Of a stretch of 5,489 bases of DNA, positions 1 to 5,489 are shown in pieces. Every line of letters begins with the position of its first letter. The stretch's first letter is position 1. The notes below the pieces were generated by a model. It was given only the letters and a program-made list of their open reading frames with translations. It had not been told where the DNA came from and ran no database searches. The stretch is from Bacillota bacterium (GTDB lineage: Bacteria; Bacillota; Clostridia; Lachnospirales; Lachnospiraceae), in the NCBI GenBank assembly GCA_023398855.1, contig JAEWRS010000196.1:1-5489 (forward strand), written 5' to 3'. The position numbers were made by a program, and so were the translations under genes.

Positions 1-155
1 ACAGAAACCACTGTCATCCTCGAATATCTCTCATCCGCAGTTACTCCTACCGTAAGGCTCTCAATGTTATAGCCACGGCGGCTGAACAGTCCGGCTACAC
101 GGCTTAAAACGCCGGCAGTGTTATCAACCAACAATGATAATACGATTCTTTCCAT
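1..155 (-). CDS. ilvN: Acetolactate synthase small (regulatory) subunit, N-terminal part
   Basis: The 51 complete codons begin [20 protein letters not shown] and continue through [17 protein letters not shown] to the window edge. This is the hallmark N-terminal ACT domain of IlvN/IlvH, the regulatory subunit of acetolactate synthase. That enzyme makes acetolactate or acetohydroxybutyrate in valine, leucine and isoleucine synthesis. The subunit activates the catalytic subunit and confers feedback inhibition by valine; the conserved turn around D-N-x-x-G-V belongs to the ligand-binding ACT fold (family knowledge). The ATG at 155 is preceded directly by an in-frame TGA and by a GGCAGGG-type ribosome binding site, so the start is secure. 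The rest of the gene lies beyond position 1. It has its own promoter, so it is probably transcribed independently of the exporter gene upstream. No ilvB is visible, so whether the catalytic subunit is nearby cannot be said. Confidence 0.95.
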   Translation of the reverse strand, partial: MERIVLSLLVDNTAGVLSRVAGLFSRRGYNIESLTVGVTADERYSRMTVVS

Positions 156-186
156 TCACATCCCTGCCTTTTTGTATAATATTTAA

Positions 187-215
187 ATGATAACAATGTA
201 ACTGTTATTTGTCAA
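187..215 (-). promoter_or_regulatory. Sigma-A type promoter of ilvN
   Basis: On the minus strand a perfect TTGACA (-35, 210-215) is followed after exactly 17 bases by TATCAT (-10, 187-192), five of six consensus bases. The -10 box lies 31 bases before the ATG at 155. That leaves an untranslated leader of only about 25 bases, too short for a T-box or attenuator. Any control by amino-acid supply would therefore have to act at initiation or elsewhere. Confidence 0.75.
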
Positions 216-223
216 CTAAATAA
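190..223. repeat. Two overlapping 19-base inverted repeats on the ilvN promoter
   Basis: 190-208 reads ATAACA-7 bases-TGTTAT and 205-223 reads TTATTT-7 bases-AAATAA on the plus strand. Both have perfect 6-base arms and 7-base centres. They overlap by four bases and their centres are 15 bases apart. One fills the -35/-10 spacer and touches the -10 box; the other covers the -35 box. This is a good position for a repressor operator, but the arms are AT-rich and differ from each other, so chance is possible. No regulator is assigned. Confidence 0.35.
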
Positions 224-254
224 TAGGAATGTGTATTATAATCTGAAGTTATAC

Positions 255-1187
255 CTATAGACAGATCTGATCATTTTCTTCCATATCGATCACCGGATTT
301 ACGTGAACCATGCAATGCTTCACATCAGGAAAGTGCTCTTCTATGCATAGATGCACCTTTTCTGCAATTTCATGTGATCTTACCAGCTCAAGCTTTCCTT
401 CTGCTGCAATTTCTATATCAACATATACCTTTGCGCCAAACATTCTCGTCCTGATTTCATCAATCCGTTTCACACCCATAATTGACATTGCAAAATCCCT
501 CATTTTCTGAACCGTTTCTTCATCACAGGATTTATCTATCATTTTATCCATGGAATCACGGAATATGTCAATTGCCGCCTTTCCAATAAAAATGCAGATT
601 ACGATACTGGCCAGAGGATCCAGAACCGGAACTCCCATTCTTGCCCCGGCAATTCCCACCATGGCTCCCACTGACGACAAAGCATCCGAGCGATGGTGCC
701 AGGCATCTGCCATCACTGCGCCTGAATTTATCTTTTTGGCTGCTGCCCTGGTATACCAGTACATCCATTCCTTAACAACAATGGATAAAATTGCTGCGAG
801 GAAGGCAACCATGCCAGGGATGGGGGCTGCTTTCCCATTCTGTCCTATGATTGCCTTTATACCCGACATACCGATTGCAGCTCCAGTTGCCATGAGCAAA
901 GATGCAAGTATGACAGAGGCCACACATTCCATGCGGTCGTGACCGTATGGATGCTCCTTATCCGATTTCTTATCTGCAAGATGTACTCCGATCATAACAA
1001 TAAATGTGCTGAAAACATCGGAGGCGGAATGAACTGCATCCGAAACCATGGCACCGGAATGACCAAGGATTCCCGCTGTCATTTTAAGGGCAGAAAGCAG
1101 CAGATTTATTCCAATGCTGACCGCCGATACATGCATGGCAATGCTTTTTCCATCTTTTTCTTTCTTCTTTCCGATTATACGCCTCAT
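255..1187 (-). CDS. Cation diffusion facilitator (CDF) metal exporter, probable Ni2+/Co2+
   Basis: This 310-residue protein has the usual CDF length and plan: about six membrane helices (roughly 17-41, 44-70, 88-110, 122-141, 156-182, 186-206), then a cytoplasmic dimerisation domain (about 210-300). Helix 2 carries SDAVHSASD with H53 and D57. Helix 5 carries DAWHHRSD with H164 and D168. These align with the four ligands of the E. coli YiiP transport site and give an HxxxD/HxxxD arrangement. The loop HPYGHDRME (79-87) and the late VKHCMVHVNP (289-298) are also typical. CDF proteins are proton antiporters that move divalent metals out of the cytoplasm. The sequence alone would allow Zn, Fe, Co or Ni; the NiCo-type riboswitch upstream argues for Ni/Co. 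The start ATG at 1187 has a GGGGG Shine-Dalgarno nine bases before it. No convincing terminator follows the stop, so some read-through into ilvN is possible. Confidence 0.93.
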   Translation of the reverse strand: MRRIIGKKKEKDGKSIAMHVSAVSIGINLLLSALKMTAGILGHSGAMVSDAVHSASDVFSTFIVMIGVHLADKKSDKEHPYGHDRMECVASVILASLLMATGAAIGMSGIKAIIGQNGKAAPIPGMVAFLAAILSIVVKEWMYWYTRAAAKKINSGAVMADAWHHRSDALSSVGAMVGIAGARMGVPVLDPLASIVICIFIGKAAIDIFRDSMDKMIDKSCDEETVQKMRDFAMSIMGVKRIDEIRTRMFGAKVYVDIEIAAEGKLELVRSHEIAEKVHLCIEEHFPDVKHCMVHVNPVIDMEENDQICL

Positions 1188-1257
1188 AAACTTTTACCCC
1201 CGTGATTAAGATTGCTCCCTGTCACCTGCAGTCATTCCATTACACCTATAGAATTGT

Positions 1258-1316
1258 AAATAAATAAAAATACACCTGTGGAACAATTAGAGTTAACTAC
1301 TGTCCCACAGATGCAT
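1258..1316 (-). terminator. Riboswitch-controlled intrinsic terminator
   Basis: On the minus strand ATGCATCTGTGGGACA (1301-1316) can pair with TGTTCCACAGGTGTAT (1270-1285). All 16 positions pair when three G-U wobbles are allowed, with a 15-base loop. The stem is followed at once by TTTTATTTATTT (1258-1269). It points towards the exporter gene and ends about 70 bases before its start codon. Its 5' arm reuses the 3' strand of aptamer stem P4 and the conserved GGGACA of the aptamer, so aptamer and terminator cannot coexist. This is the expression platform of the riboswitch; the plus strand has no T-run and is not terminated here. Confidence 0.88.
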
Positions 1317-1383
1317 AAAGTCATCTGCTGCTGCACGAGGCAACCCGGCTTACAGCTTTAAAAAGCTGATGCCTGCTCAGTTT
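1295..1383 (-). promoter_or_regulatory. NiCo (czcD-type) riboswitch aptamer
   Basis: The RNA read on the minus strand matches the NiCo riboswitch class in order and sequence. It has ACTGAGCAGGCA (1370-1381), a perfect 7-bp hairpin P2 (1353-1368), GCCGGG (1344-1349), hairpin P3 (1330-1344, GTTGC/GCAGC), hairpin P4 (1308-1327, CAGATG/CATCTG), then TGTGGGACAG (1300-1309). A short P1 joins ACTG (1378-1381) to CAGT (1299-1302). In the characterised class, this four-way junction binds Co2+ or Ni2+ cooperatively and switches on CDF-type exporters. Here a terminator overlaps the 3' part and a CDF gene follows, exactly the known arrangement. P1 is weak and interrupted (AA could pair with TT past a two-base bulge), which would favour the terminator when metal is absent. 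The match was made against the class as I remember it, not by a covariance search. Confidence 0.9.
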
Positions 1384-1422
1384 GTACTGTAGAGTTATGT
1401 GCAGTGCAAAGAGTGTTTTTAT

Positions 1423-1451
1423 TTATTACCAAAACAGAGCGATCCAGTCAA
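1423..1451 (-). promoter_or_regulatory. Candidate promoter of the riboswitch-exporter transcript
   Basis: TTGACT (1446-1451, five of six -35 consensus bases) is followed after 17 bases by TAATAA (1423-1428), a poor -10 box with three of six matches. A start about seven bases further on would begin the leader roughly 30 bases before the aptamer, which is reasonable for a riboswitch transcript. No better-placed pair is seen between the phosphoesterase stop and the aptamer. The weak -10 keeps confidence low. Confidence 0.4.
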
Positions 1452-1471
1452 TCTGCATTTTCTGTTGACTG
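1445..1471. repeat. Inverted repeat over the -35 box of the exporter promoter
   Basis: CAGTCAA (1445-1451) and TTGACTG (1465-1471) form a perfect 7-base inverted repeat around a 13-base centre, and the left arm contains the candidate -35 element. It could be an operator, or a hairpin at the 3' end of the phosphoesterase transcript. No T-run follows on either strand, so it is not a typical intrinsic terminator. The rest of 1384-1517 shows no gene; a 9-base direct repeat (CTTCTGTAA at 1474-1482 and 1498-1506) is the only other structure seen. Confidence 0.35.
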
Positions 1472-1517
1472 AGCTTCTGTAATAGGATATGAATGGTCTT
1501 CTGTAAAAGTTACTATA

Positions 1518-2114
1518 TTACGTATAATCAATGATGCAATATTCATAGGCATTGATTACAACAGTACTGCCGTACTGGTCTTCTCTCTTAAAAGCATTGC
1601 CATAGTTGGCATGAATATGACCATGGAAAAAATATTTAGGAGAATACTTGTCCATCAAAGCCTTAAAGCAGGAAAATCCGCGGTGGGGAAGATCCGGCAG
1701 ATCATTAAGTTCAAAAGCAGGCGCATGGGTTACCAGTATGTCAAACCCCTTATTTTTCTTTAATTTCCACCACATGCGCTTAATCCTCTGCTCCATTCTC
1801 TTTTCTGTAAACTGATCGGGTGAACCCGGAATATATTCCATGGAACCACCCAGCCCCAAAATTCTGACTCCATTGAAAGTAACAATTTCATCTTCAATGC
1901 AGGTACACCCCTCCGGAGGGCAGGTCTGATACTGACAATCATGGTTACCACGGACATAAAAAACCGGTGCATGGGAACAGGTGGCAAAAAACGTCAGATA
2001 ATTCGCCCTTAGATCCCCGCAGGAAATGATTAGATCAATATCTTTCAGTTTCTCCGGTGTATAGTATTCATAGAGTGACTTGGACTCATGATCCGCCAGT
2101 ACCAGAATTTTCAC
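1518..2114 (-). CDS. YfcE-like metallophosphoesterase with altered motif I
   Basis: The 198 residues form a calcineurin-like phosphoesterase of the compact YfcE/MJ0936 type. Most metal motifs are present: GD (33-34) in ISCGDLRANY, GNHD (56-59), H130 in VTHAPA, and GHIH (165-168) near the end. Such enzymes use two metal ions to cleave phosphomonoesters or phosphodiesters in the cytoplasm. Motif I is unusual: ADHES places D8 beside H9, with E10 where the canonical D-x-H has histidine, so metal preference or activity may differ. A cysteine cluster follows the GNHD motif (C60, C65, C70, C72). The start is GTG at 2114, supported by GGAGG nine bases upstream. The gene overlaps the end of the ParB-BMP gene by 29 bases in another frame, which implies coupled translation and a shared role. 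The substrate cannot be read from the sequence. No clear terminator follows. Confidence 0.88.
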   Translation of the reverse strand: MKILVLADHESKSLYEYYTPEKLKDIDLIISCGDLRANYLTFFATCSHAPVFYVRGNHDCQYQTCPPEGCTCIEDEIVTFNGVRILGLGGSMEYIPGSPDQFTEKRMEQRIKRMWWKLKKNKGFDILVTHAPAFELNDLPDLPHRGFSCFKALMDKYSPKYFFHGHIHANYGNAFKREDQYGSTVVINAYEYCIIDYT

Positions 2115-4077
2115 GCTGCAGTTCCTCCGTATCCATGTTCTCGTATATTGTCTGACCCTGAAGACGGACCAATGACCGGACTTCCTCTGTTAATTCCTCA
2201 AAATCAGGAATCTGCCCCACAACATTTTCCGTAAGCCAGTTCATCGTAGTAATCTCCTCCGGTGTAAGACTTAAGCCTTCTTCACACTGAATCGTTCCAT
2301 CCTGAGAATAAATCGTTCCTACAAACGGCTGGAAACTTCCTGCCCGAATGGAATTTTTCAAAAATGTGATCAGCCTGTTTGTACCGTGAGGCAGATTCTG
2401 GGAGCAGATCACATCAATGACATCTGCAGACATCCCCCACCAGTAATTAATCGCCTGCTTTCCTTTCATTTCCTTCCGGTCAACGGATCCGTGGCAAGTG
2501 AGATTTACGATTTTTTCATAGAACTTCCCCCAATGCCAGATGGGAGTAGCCAGATTTTTAAGTTTTCCATTGGGAGCTTTCTGATAAAGTCCGTATTCTC
2601 TTGTAGGCGCCTGAGGCGTGATCATATCGTCTCCGGAAATGAAGCGGATTCCTTCCCTTTCAAGTTCCGCCTGAGCATCCCGTCCGGTAATCCTTGACCA
2701 CTCTAAATAAACCTTTGCATATGGATTAATCATTCTTGCCCCTAATGCAAATGCATTGATATTGGCAATGGTTCCGTAAATGGGATAATCCGCGATATAG
2801 CCCAGTTTGTCGTCCCGCGACATGGAAGCAGCCAGCGCACCCATCAGAAATTTTGATTCATACATTCTTCCATAATAAGTACAGACAGAAGAATACGACA
2901 TATTGACAGAACAGTTGAAAACCTTGATTTCCGGATGGTCGATTGCTGCCTTCACACTTAAGTTGATCATCTGGGAGGCAGTGGTAAATATCATGTTGCA
3001 CCCGCCTTCAATTGCCGCATCGATTGCCTTAGCCGTCTCCTCTTCTGAATCTGCATGGAAGAATACCATAGTCTCTGTCTTTCCATCAAACGCCTGCTCC
3101 AGATACATTCTGCCCAGCTCATGACCGTAAGTCCAGCTGGAAGTCTCCGCTGTTTTTGCATGTATAAACGCAATTTTTAACATGGAGGGGTCAATCACCG
3201 CATTAGGAAGCAGCCAGTTAATCAGCTTCATCGTGGTGTTATCCGATCCTTCACTGCCCTCTTCCGGCTGTTCTACCAGCGCAATCTTATTGCCTCTGGA
3301 AGAAAGAAGAAGTTCATCCTTAATTTTAACCAGATCCTTCTTAATCTGCTTTTCCACCCGGTCTTTGACCGACTTGTATCCAAGCAGCTCTACATAGACT
3401 AAAAATGCATCAGAACAGGTCATGTCATAATCATCACCGCCGAATGTATGAAAAGCTTTGGAAAAACGGTCATAGGCAGACTTAAACACCAGTCTGTCAT
3501 CTTCGCTCCACTGTTCATCCGGAACTTTATTCATCGCTTTTAAAAGCCTGTCATAACTGCCTTCCTTGCTGAACCAGATATCGCAGTTAAAGGAAACCTG
3601 ATAAAAATCAAGGAATTCATAATAAAGACGGTTATTCAAATCATCGGTACGTCTGGGGATCATCCGGATTACTGAGGCAGCGATACTGAACGCCCCCACA
3701 TATTTTAATACACTGACCCTTTTGTTTCCTTCCTGAACATAGTACTGATTCATAAGCTCATAGACAACAATCGGATCATGAATTCCTTCCTGGATCTGAT
3801 GATCATACAGATAGGCCCATTTCGCTCCAAATTCGGATTTTTCCGACAAAAGCGGCATGAAATTACTGGCAAACGCATTGGTGCGCCCCTCTGTTTTGGT
3901 ACCTACCACCTTTTCAAGAGGAATATCCATAATCCCTAAATTGACTTCTGAAACGATATCCGAATAAGATAAGATATCATCAAGCACCGGCAGATACGGA
4001 TACTCTCCTCTTGATACGGATGCCTGGTACTGCCTTCGCCCTTTTCTTAATGCCCCTACATAATCATATAGTGCCAT
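2086..4077 (-). CDS. Cytosolic ParB/Srx-like and BMP-domain fusion protein
   Basis: This 663-residue protein has three visible parts. Residues 45-140 resemble a ParB/sulfiredoxin-like domain: IPLEKVVG (52-59), then GIHDPIVVYE (98-107), then YYVQEGNKRVSVLKYVG (112-128). EGNKR (116-120) sits where ParB has GERR and sulfiredoxin GCHR, the nucleotide-binding motif. Residues 144-270 are largely helical, charged and unassigned. From about 299 (MLKIAFIH) to about 620 it resembles BMP/PnrA substrate-binding proteins, with YGRMYESKFLMGALAA (402-417), GYIADYPIYG (426-435), NAFALGARMINP (441-452) and LKNSIRAGSFQPFVG. BMP proteins normally capture nucleosides outside the cell for ABC transport. This one starts MALYDYVGALRKGRR with no signal peptide or lipobox, so it should be cytosolic and not a transport receptor. 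The ATG at 4077 has GGGAGG nine bases upstream. It is coupled to the downstream phosphoesterase. Ligand and activity are unknown. Confidence 0.85.
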   Translation of the reverse strand: MALYDYVGALRKGRRQYQASVSRGEYPYLPVLDDILSYSDIVSEVNLGIMDIPLEKVVGTKTEGRTNAFASNFMPLLSEKSEFGAKWAYLYDHQIQEGIHDPIVVYELMNQYYVQEGNKRVSVLKYVGAFSIAASVIRMIPRRTDDLNNRLYYEFLDFYQVSFNCDIWFSKEGSYDRLLKAMNKVPDEQWSEDDRLVFKSAYDRFSKAFHTFGGDDYDMTCSDAFLVYVELLGYKSVKDRVEKQIKKDLVKIKDELLLSSRGNKIALVEQPEEGSEGSDNTTMKLINWLLPNAVIDPSMLKIAFIHAKTAETSSWTYGHELGRMYLEQAFDGKTETMVFFHADSEEETAKAIDAAIEGGCNMIFTTASQMINLSVKAAIDHPEIKVFNCSVNMSYSSVCTYYGRMYESKFLMGALAASMSRDDKLGYIADYPIYGTIANINAFALGARMINPYAKVYLEWSRITGRDAQAELEREGIRFISGDDMITPQAPTREYGLYQKAPNGKLKNLATPIWHWGKFYEKIVNLTCHGSVDRKEMKGKQAINYWWGMSADVIDVICSQNLPHGTNRLITFLKNSIRAGSFQPFVGTIYSQDGTIQCEEGLSLTPEEITTMNWLTENVVGQIPDFEELTEEVRSLVRLQGQTIYENMDTEELQRENSGTGGS
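2124..2128 (-). promoter_or_regulatory. Ribosome binding site for the GTG-started phosphoesterase
   Basis: A full GGAGG lies inside the last codons of the ParB-BMP gene, nine bases before the GTG at 2114. It decides the non-ATG start, because no other start with a comparable site lies nearby in this frame. It also shows that the 29-base overlap is a real arrangement and not an over-extended prediction. Confidence 0.8.
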
Positions 4078-4108
4078 CCGCAGTTTCCTCCCATTATTTT
4101 ATACCCCT

Positions 4109-4137
4109 ATTTTACCATCCAATCGATGTTCTGTACA
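4109..4137 (-). promoter_or_regulatory. Weak candidate promoter of the ParB-BMP/phosphoesterase pair
   Basis: TAAAAT (4109-4114, five of six -10 bases) lies 17 bases after TGTACA (4132-4137, four of six -35 bases). The -35 is inside a perfect 10-base palindrome, TCTGTACAGA (4130-4139). The leader would be about 25 bases. Because no terminator is seen after smpB, read-through from smpB is an equally good explanation for how this pair is transcribed. Confidence 0.35.
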
Positions 4138-4164
4138 GACGGGCAAATTCACATCATACAGCGA

Positions 4165-4632
4165 TTATACCTTTAAGTTACGCACTTTAAAATCACGTTC
4201 CAGTTCCCGCTTCTGGTCTTTCTTTGCGATATCATCCCTTTTATCATAAAGCTTTTTACCTCTTGCCAGACCGATCTCCACTTTGACCAGGCTGCCTTTA
4301 AAATATACGGAAAGAGGAACCAGAGTATATCCCTTTTGTGCTATATTTTCATCCAGTTTCTGAATTTCCGATTTATGAAGGAGGAGCTTTCTGATACGCA
4401 GTGGATCTTTGTTGAAAATATTCCCCTTTTCATAAGGACTGATATTCATGCCAAATACATAAATCTCACCTTTGTCAACTCGGACAAAAGACTCCTTTAC
4501 ACTGCATTTGCCCATACGTATGGACTTTACTTCAGTGCCAAACAGCTCAATACCGGCTTCATATTTTTCATCAATAAAATAATCATGATACGCCTTTTTG
4601 TTATTAGCGATTAATTTAAAATTTTCTCCCAT
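4165..4632 (-). CDS. smpB: SsrA (tmRNA)-binding protein SmpB
   Basis: SmpB binds tmRNA and brings it to ribosomes stalled on broken messages. There it mimics the codon-anticodon end of a tRNA, so that the nascent chain is tagged for degradation and the ribosome released. The 155 residues are the usual length. They contain the family's signatures: [10 protein letters not shown] (10-19), the [11 protein letters not shown] segment, the [13 protein letters not shown] segment, then [10 protein letters not shown] and [16 protein letters not shown]. The basic tail [16 protein letters not shown] is intact; it folds into a helix in the empty mRNA channel. The ATG at 4632 follows GGGAG (4643-4647) at ten bases, slightly long but with no better choice. 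In many Firmicutes smpB sits by rnr and ssrA; neither is seen here, the right neighbour being a beta-propeller gene and the left the ParB-BMP gene. Confidence 0.97.
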   Translation of the reverse strand: MGENFKLIANNKKAYHDYFIDEKYEAGIELFGTEVKSIRMGKCSVKESFVRVDKGEIYVFGMNISPYEKGNIFNKDPLRIRKLLLHKSEIQKLDENIAQKGYTLVPLSVYFKGSLVKVEIGLARGKKLYDKRDDIAKKDQKRELERDFKVRNLKV

Positions 4633-4665
4633 ATGGATATATCTCCCTTATTAAAACTTTACACA

Positions 4666-4694
4666 ATCATACTACATTATTTATATCTCGTAAA
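4666..4694 (-). promoter_or_regulatory. Sigma-A type promoter of smpB
   Basis: TTTACG (4689-4694, four of six -35 bases) is followed after 17 bases by TATGAT (4666-4671, five of six -10 bases). The -10 ends 33 bases before the smpB start, leaving a leader of about 25-27 bases that includes the GGGAG site. It lies wholly in the gap after the beta-propeller gene, so smpB can be expressed independently of it. Confidence 0.6.
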
Positions 4695-4717
4695 GGATAA
4701 GAAAATCAGCAAAGGCT

Positions 4718-5489
4718 CTATTTAAAATAAACAATACTGCTGGTATACTGATTTCCATCCCATTCCGTGTAGGATAATCTTTTTCCAGAAGGACTCCAGT
4801 TAGTACTTATGAGTTCAGTATTCACAGCAGTCTTTATGGATTTTCCAGTAAGTATATCATATACATACAGATTTCTTTCTGATGCATTATTTGCATCTTC
4901 TTTCATGCCATAAGCAATCATCTTCTGATCAGGTGACCAGGATACTCCATACAATTCAGCATTTTCTGCAATTGTAGTTTTTTTATCCTGCTCAGGACTA
5001 TAAATAATCATGGAACTTTTTGAGTCATTATTCTGTAAGATTATCATCTCTTTATTGTCAGGAGACGGTAAGATTCCAGATACCTTCCCCAGATTAAGAC
5101 TGGTCTTTTCCTTTGTTGCCAGATCTAAGGTCATTAAAGTTAAATCTGATTGCGTATTATAATAAATACTGTTACCCAGTTTCTCAGCAAGAAATATCCC
5201 TTCCTCTTTTAGTTCATCAATCAGGCTCATAATTCCAGTTCTGTCAGCCAGATAAACACCACCGCTATATGCTGAACCGATAACAGTTTCGTTATCCGCC
5301 CAGTGCGCACTTTTTGCTCCACCAATCGGTTCTCCCATAAGCCCAATGCTCTTATGATTCTTCATATTCATAATGAAGTAAGCAGGATCCCCTAAAACAT
5401 ATTCATCGTATATCAGATATTTCTTATCCCTGGAGAACACAGCTCCCCCAAGCAATACATCTTTTTGTTCCTTGACCAGCTGATATTCT
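4718..5489 (-). CDS. TolB/WD40-like beta-propeller protein, C-terminal part
   Basis: The frame stays open to the window edge, with EYQLVKEQKDVLLGGAVF as the first visible residues. The gene is therefore 5'-truncated, and the TTG at 5455 should not be taken as its start; 256 residues plus a TAG stop are visible. At least five PD40/WD40-type strand motifs recur: VFSRDKKYLIY (about 17-27), HWADNETVIG (61-70), LPSPDNKEMIIL (140-151), VSWSPDQKMIAY (182-193) and NWSPSGKRLSYT (230-241). These are typical blades of a TolB-like propeller, a scaffold for protein or ligand binding. In Firmicutes such proteins are often secreted or lipoprotein-anchored, but the N-terminus that would show this is missing. 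By eye the DNA is more AT-rich than the ParB-BMP gene. No partner or substrate can be named, and no clear terminator follows. Confidence 0.78.
   Translation of the reverse strand, partial: EYQLVKEQKDVLLGGAVFSRDKKYLIYDEYVLGDPAYFIMNMKNHKSIGLMGEPIGGAKSAHWADNETVIGSAYSGGVYLADRTGIMSLIDELKEEGIFLAEKLGNSIYYNTQSDLTLMTLDLATKEKTSLNLGKVSGILPSPDNKEMIILQNNDSKSSMIIYSPEQDKKTTIAENAELYGVSWSPDQKMIAYGMKEDANNASERNLYVYDILTGKSIKTAVNTELISTNWSPSGKRLSYTEWDGNQYTSSIVYFK

Noticed and set aside
235..240. Perfect TATAAT on the minus strand as a second ilvN promoter
   Set aside because: The hexamer 17 bases upstream is TGTCTA, a poor -35; the TTGACA/TATCAT pair is much better placed.
156..254. T-box or attenuator leader for ilvN
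   Set aside because: The promoter leaves only about 25 bases of leader, with no T-box sequence or leader peptide.
310..1205. Several plus-strand open frames opposite the CDF gene, and similar ones opposite the other genes
   Set aside because: They are antisense shadows of well-supported minus-strand genes, lack ribosome binding sites that I could see, and encode no recognisable domain.
1258..1316. Terminator of the upstream phosphoesterase transcript
   Set aside because: It lies more than 200 bases past that gene's stop and its 5' arm is built from aptamer bases, so riboswitch control is the better reading, although read-through transcripts would also end here.
1353..1368. CAGCTTTAAAAAGCTG palindrome as a separate terminator or operator
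   Set aside because: It occupies exactly the place of stem P2 of the NiCo aptamer, and no T-run follows it on either strand.
4098..4103. TATAAA as the -10 box of the ParB-BMP gene
   Set aside because: Transcription would start at or inside the Shine-Dalgarno sequence, and no -35 element is found at the right distance.
4078..4164. tmRNA (ssrA) gene beside smpB
   Set aside because: The gap is only 87 bases and has no tRNA-like ends; the gap on the other side (4633-4717) is equally short.
5453..5455. TTG as the start of the beta-propeller gene
   Set aside because: The frame is open upstream to the window edge with protein-like sequence, and the propeller appears to begin earlier.

Overview
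All six genes in this window lie on the minus strand, so transcription runs from right to left. The protein set suggests a Gram-positive anaerobe of the Firmicutes, most likely Lachnospiraceae / Clostridium cluster XIVa. The grounds are strong GGAGG-type ribosome binding sites, moderate base composition by eye, a NiCo-type riboswitch in front of a metal exporter, and the cytosolic BMP-domain protein. The taxonomic placement is inference.

Right to left (the direction of transcription). (1) 4718-5489: C-terminal 256 residues of a TolB/WD40-like beta-propeller protein, cut by the window edge. (2) 4165-4632: smpB, the tmRNA-binding protein of ribosome rescue, with its own likely promoter; no ssrA gene is visible here. 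(3) 2086-4077: a 663-residue protein with a ParB/sulfiredoxin-like N-terminal domain, a helical middle and a BMP (PnrA-like) ligand-binding domain, but no export signal. (4) 1518-2114: a YfcE-like metallophosphoesterase that overlaps gene 3 by 29 bases and has an altered first metal-binding motif. (5) 1188-1517: a 330-base gap holding a NiCo (czcD-type) riboswitch aptamer, an overlapping intrinsic terminator and a candidate promoter. (6) 255-1187: the riboswitch-controlled cation diffusion facilitator, a probable Ni2+/Co2+ exporter. (7) 1-155: the first 51 codons of ilvN, the regulatory subunit of acetolactate synthase, behind a near-consensus promoter with overlapping inverted repeats.

Two functional units stand out. 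The first is a complete metal-homeostasis module. Binding of Ni2+/Co2+ should stabilise a four-stem aptamer, which prevents a 16-pair terminator whose 5' arm reuses aptamer bases, so the exporter is made when metal is high. The second is the translationally coupled pair of ParB-BMP protein and atypical phosphoesterase. It looks like an intracellular small-molecule (perhaps nucleoside or nucleotide) sensing or processing system, and I know of no described function for it. ilvN and smpB are ordinary housekeeping genes.
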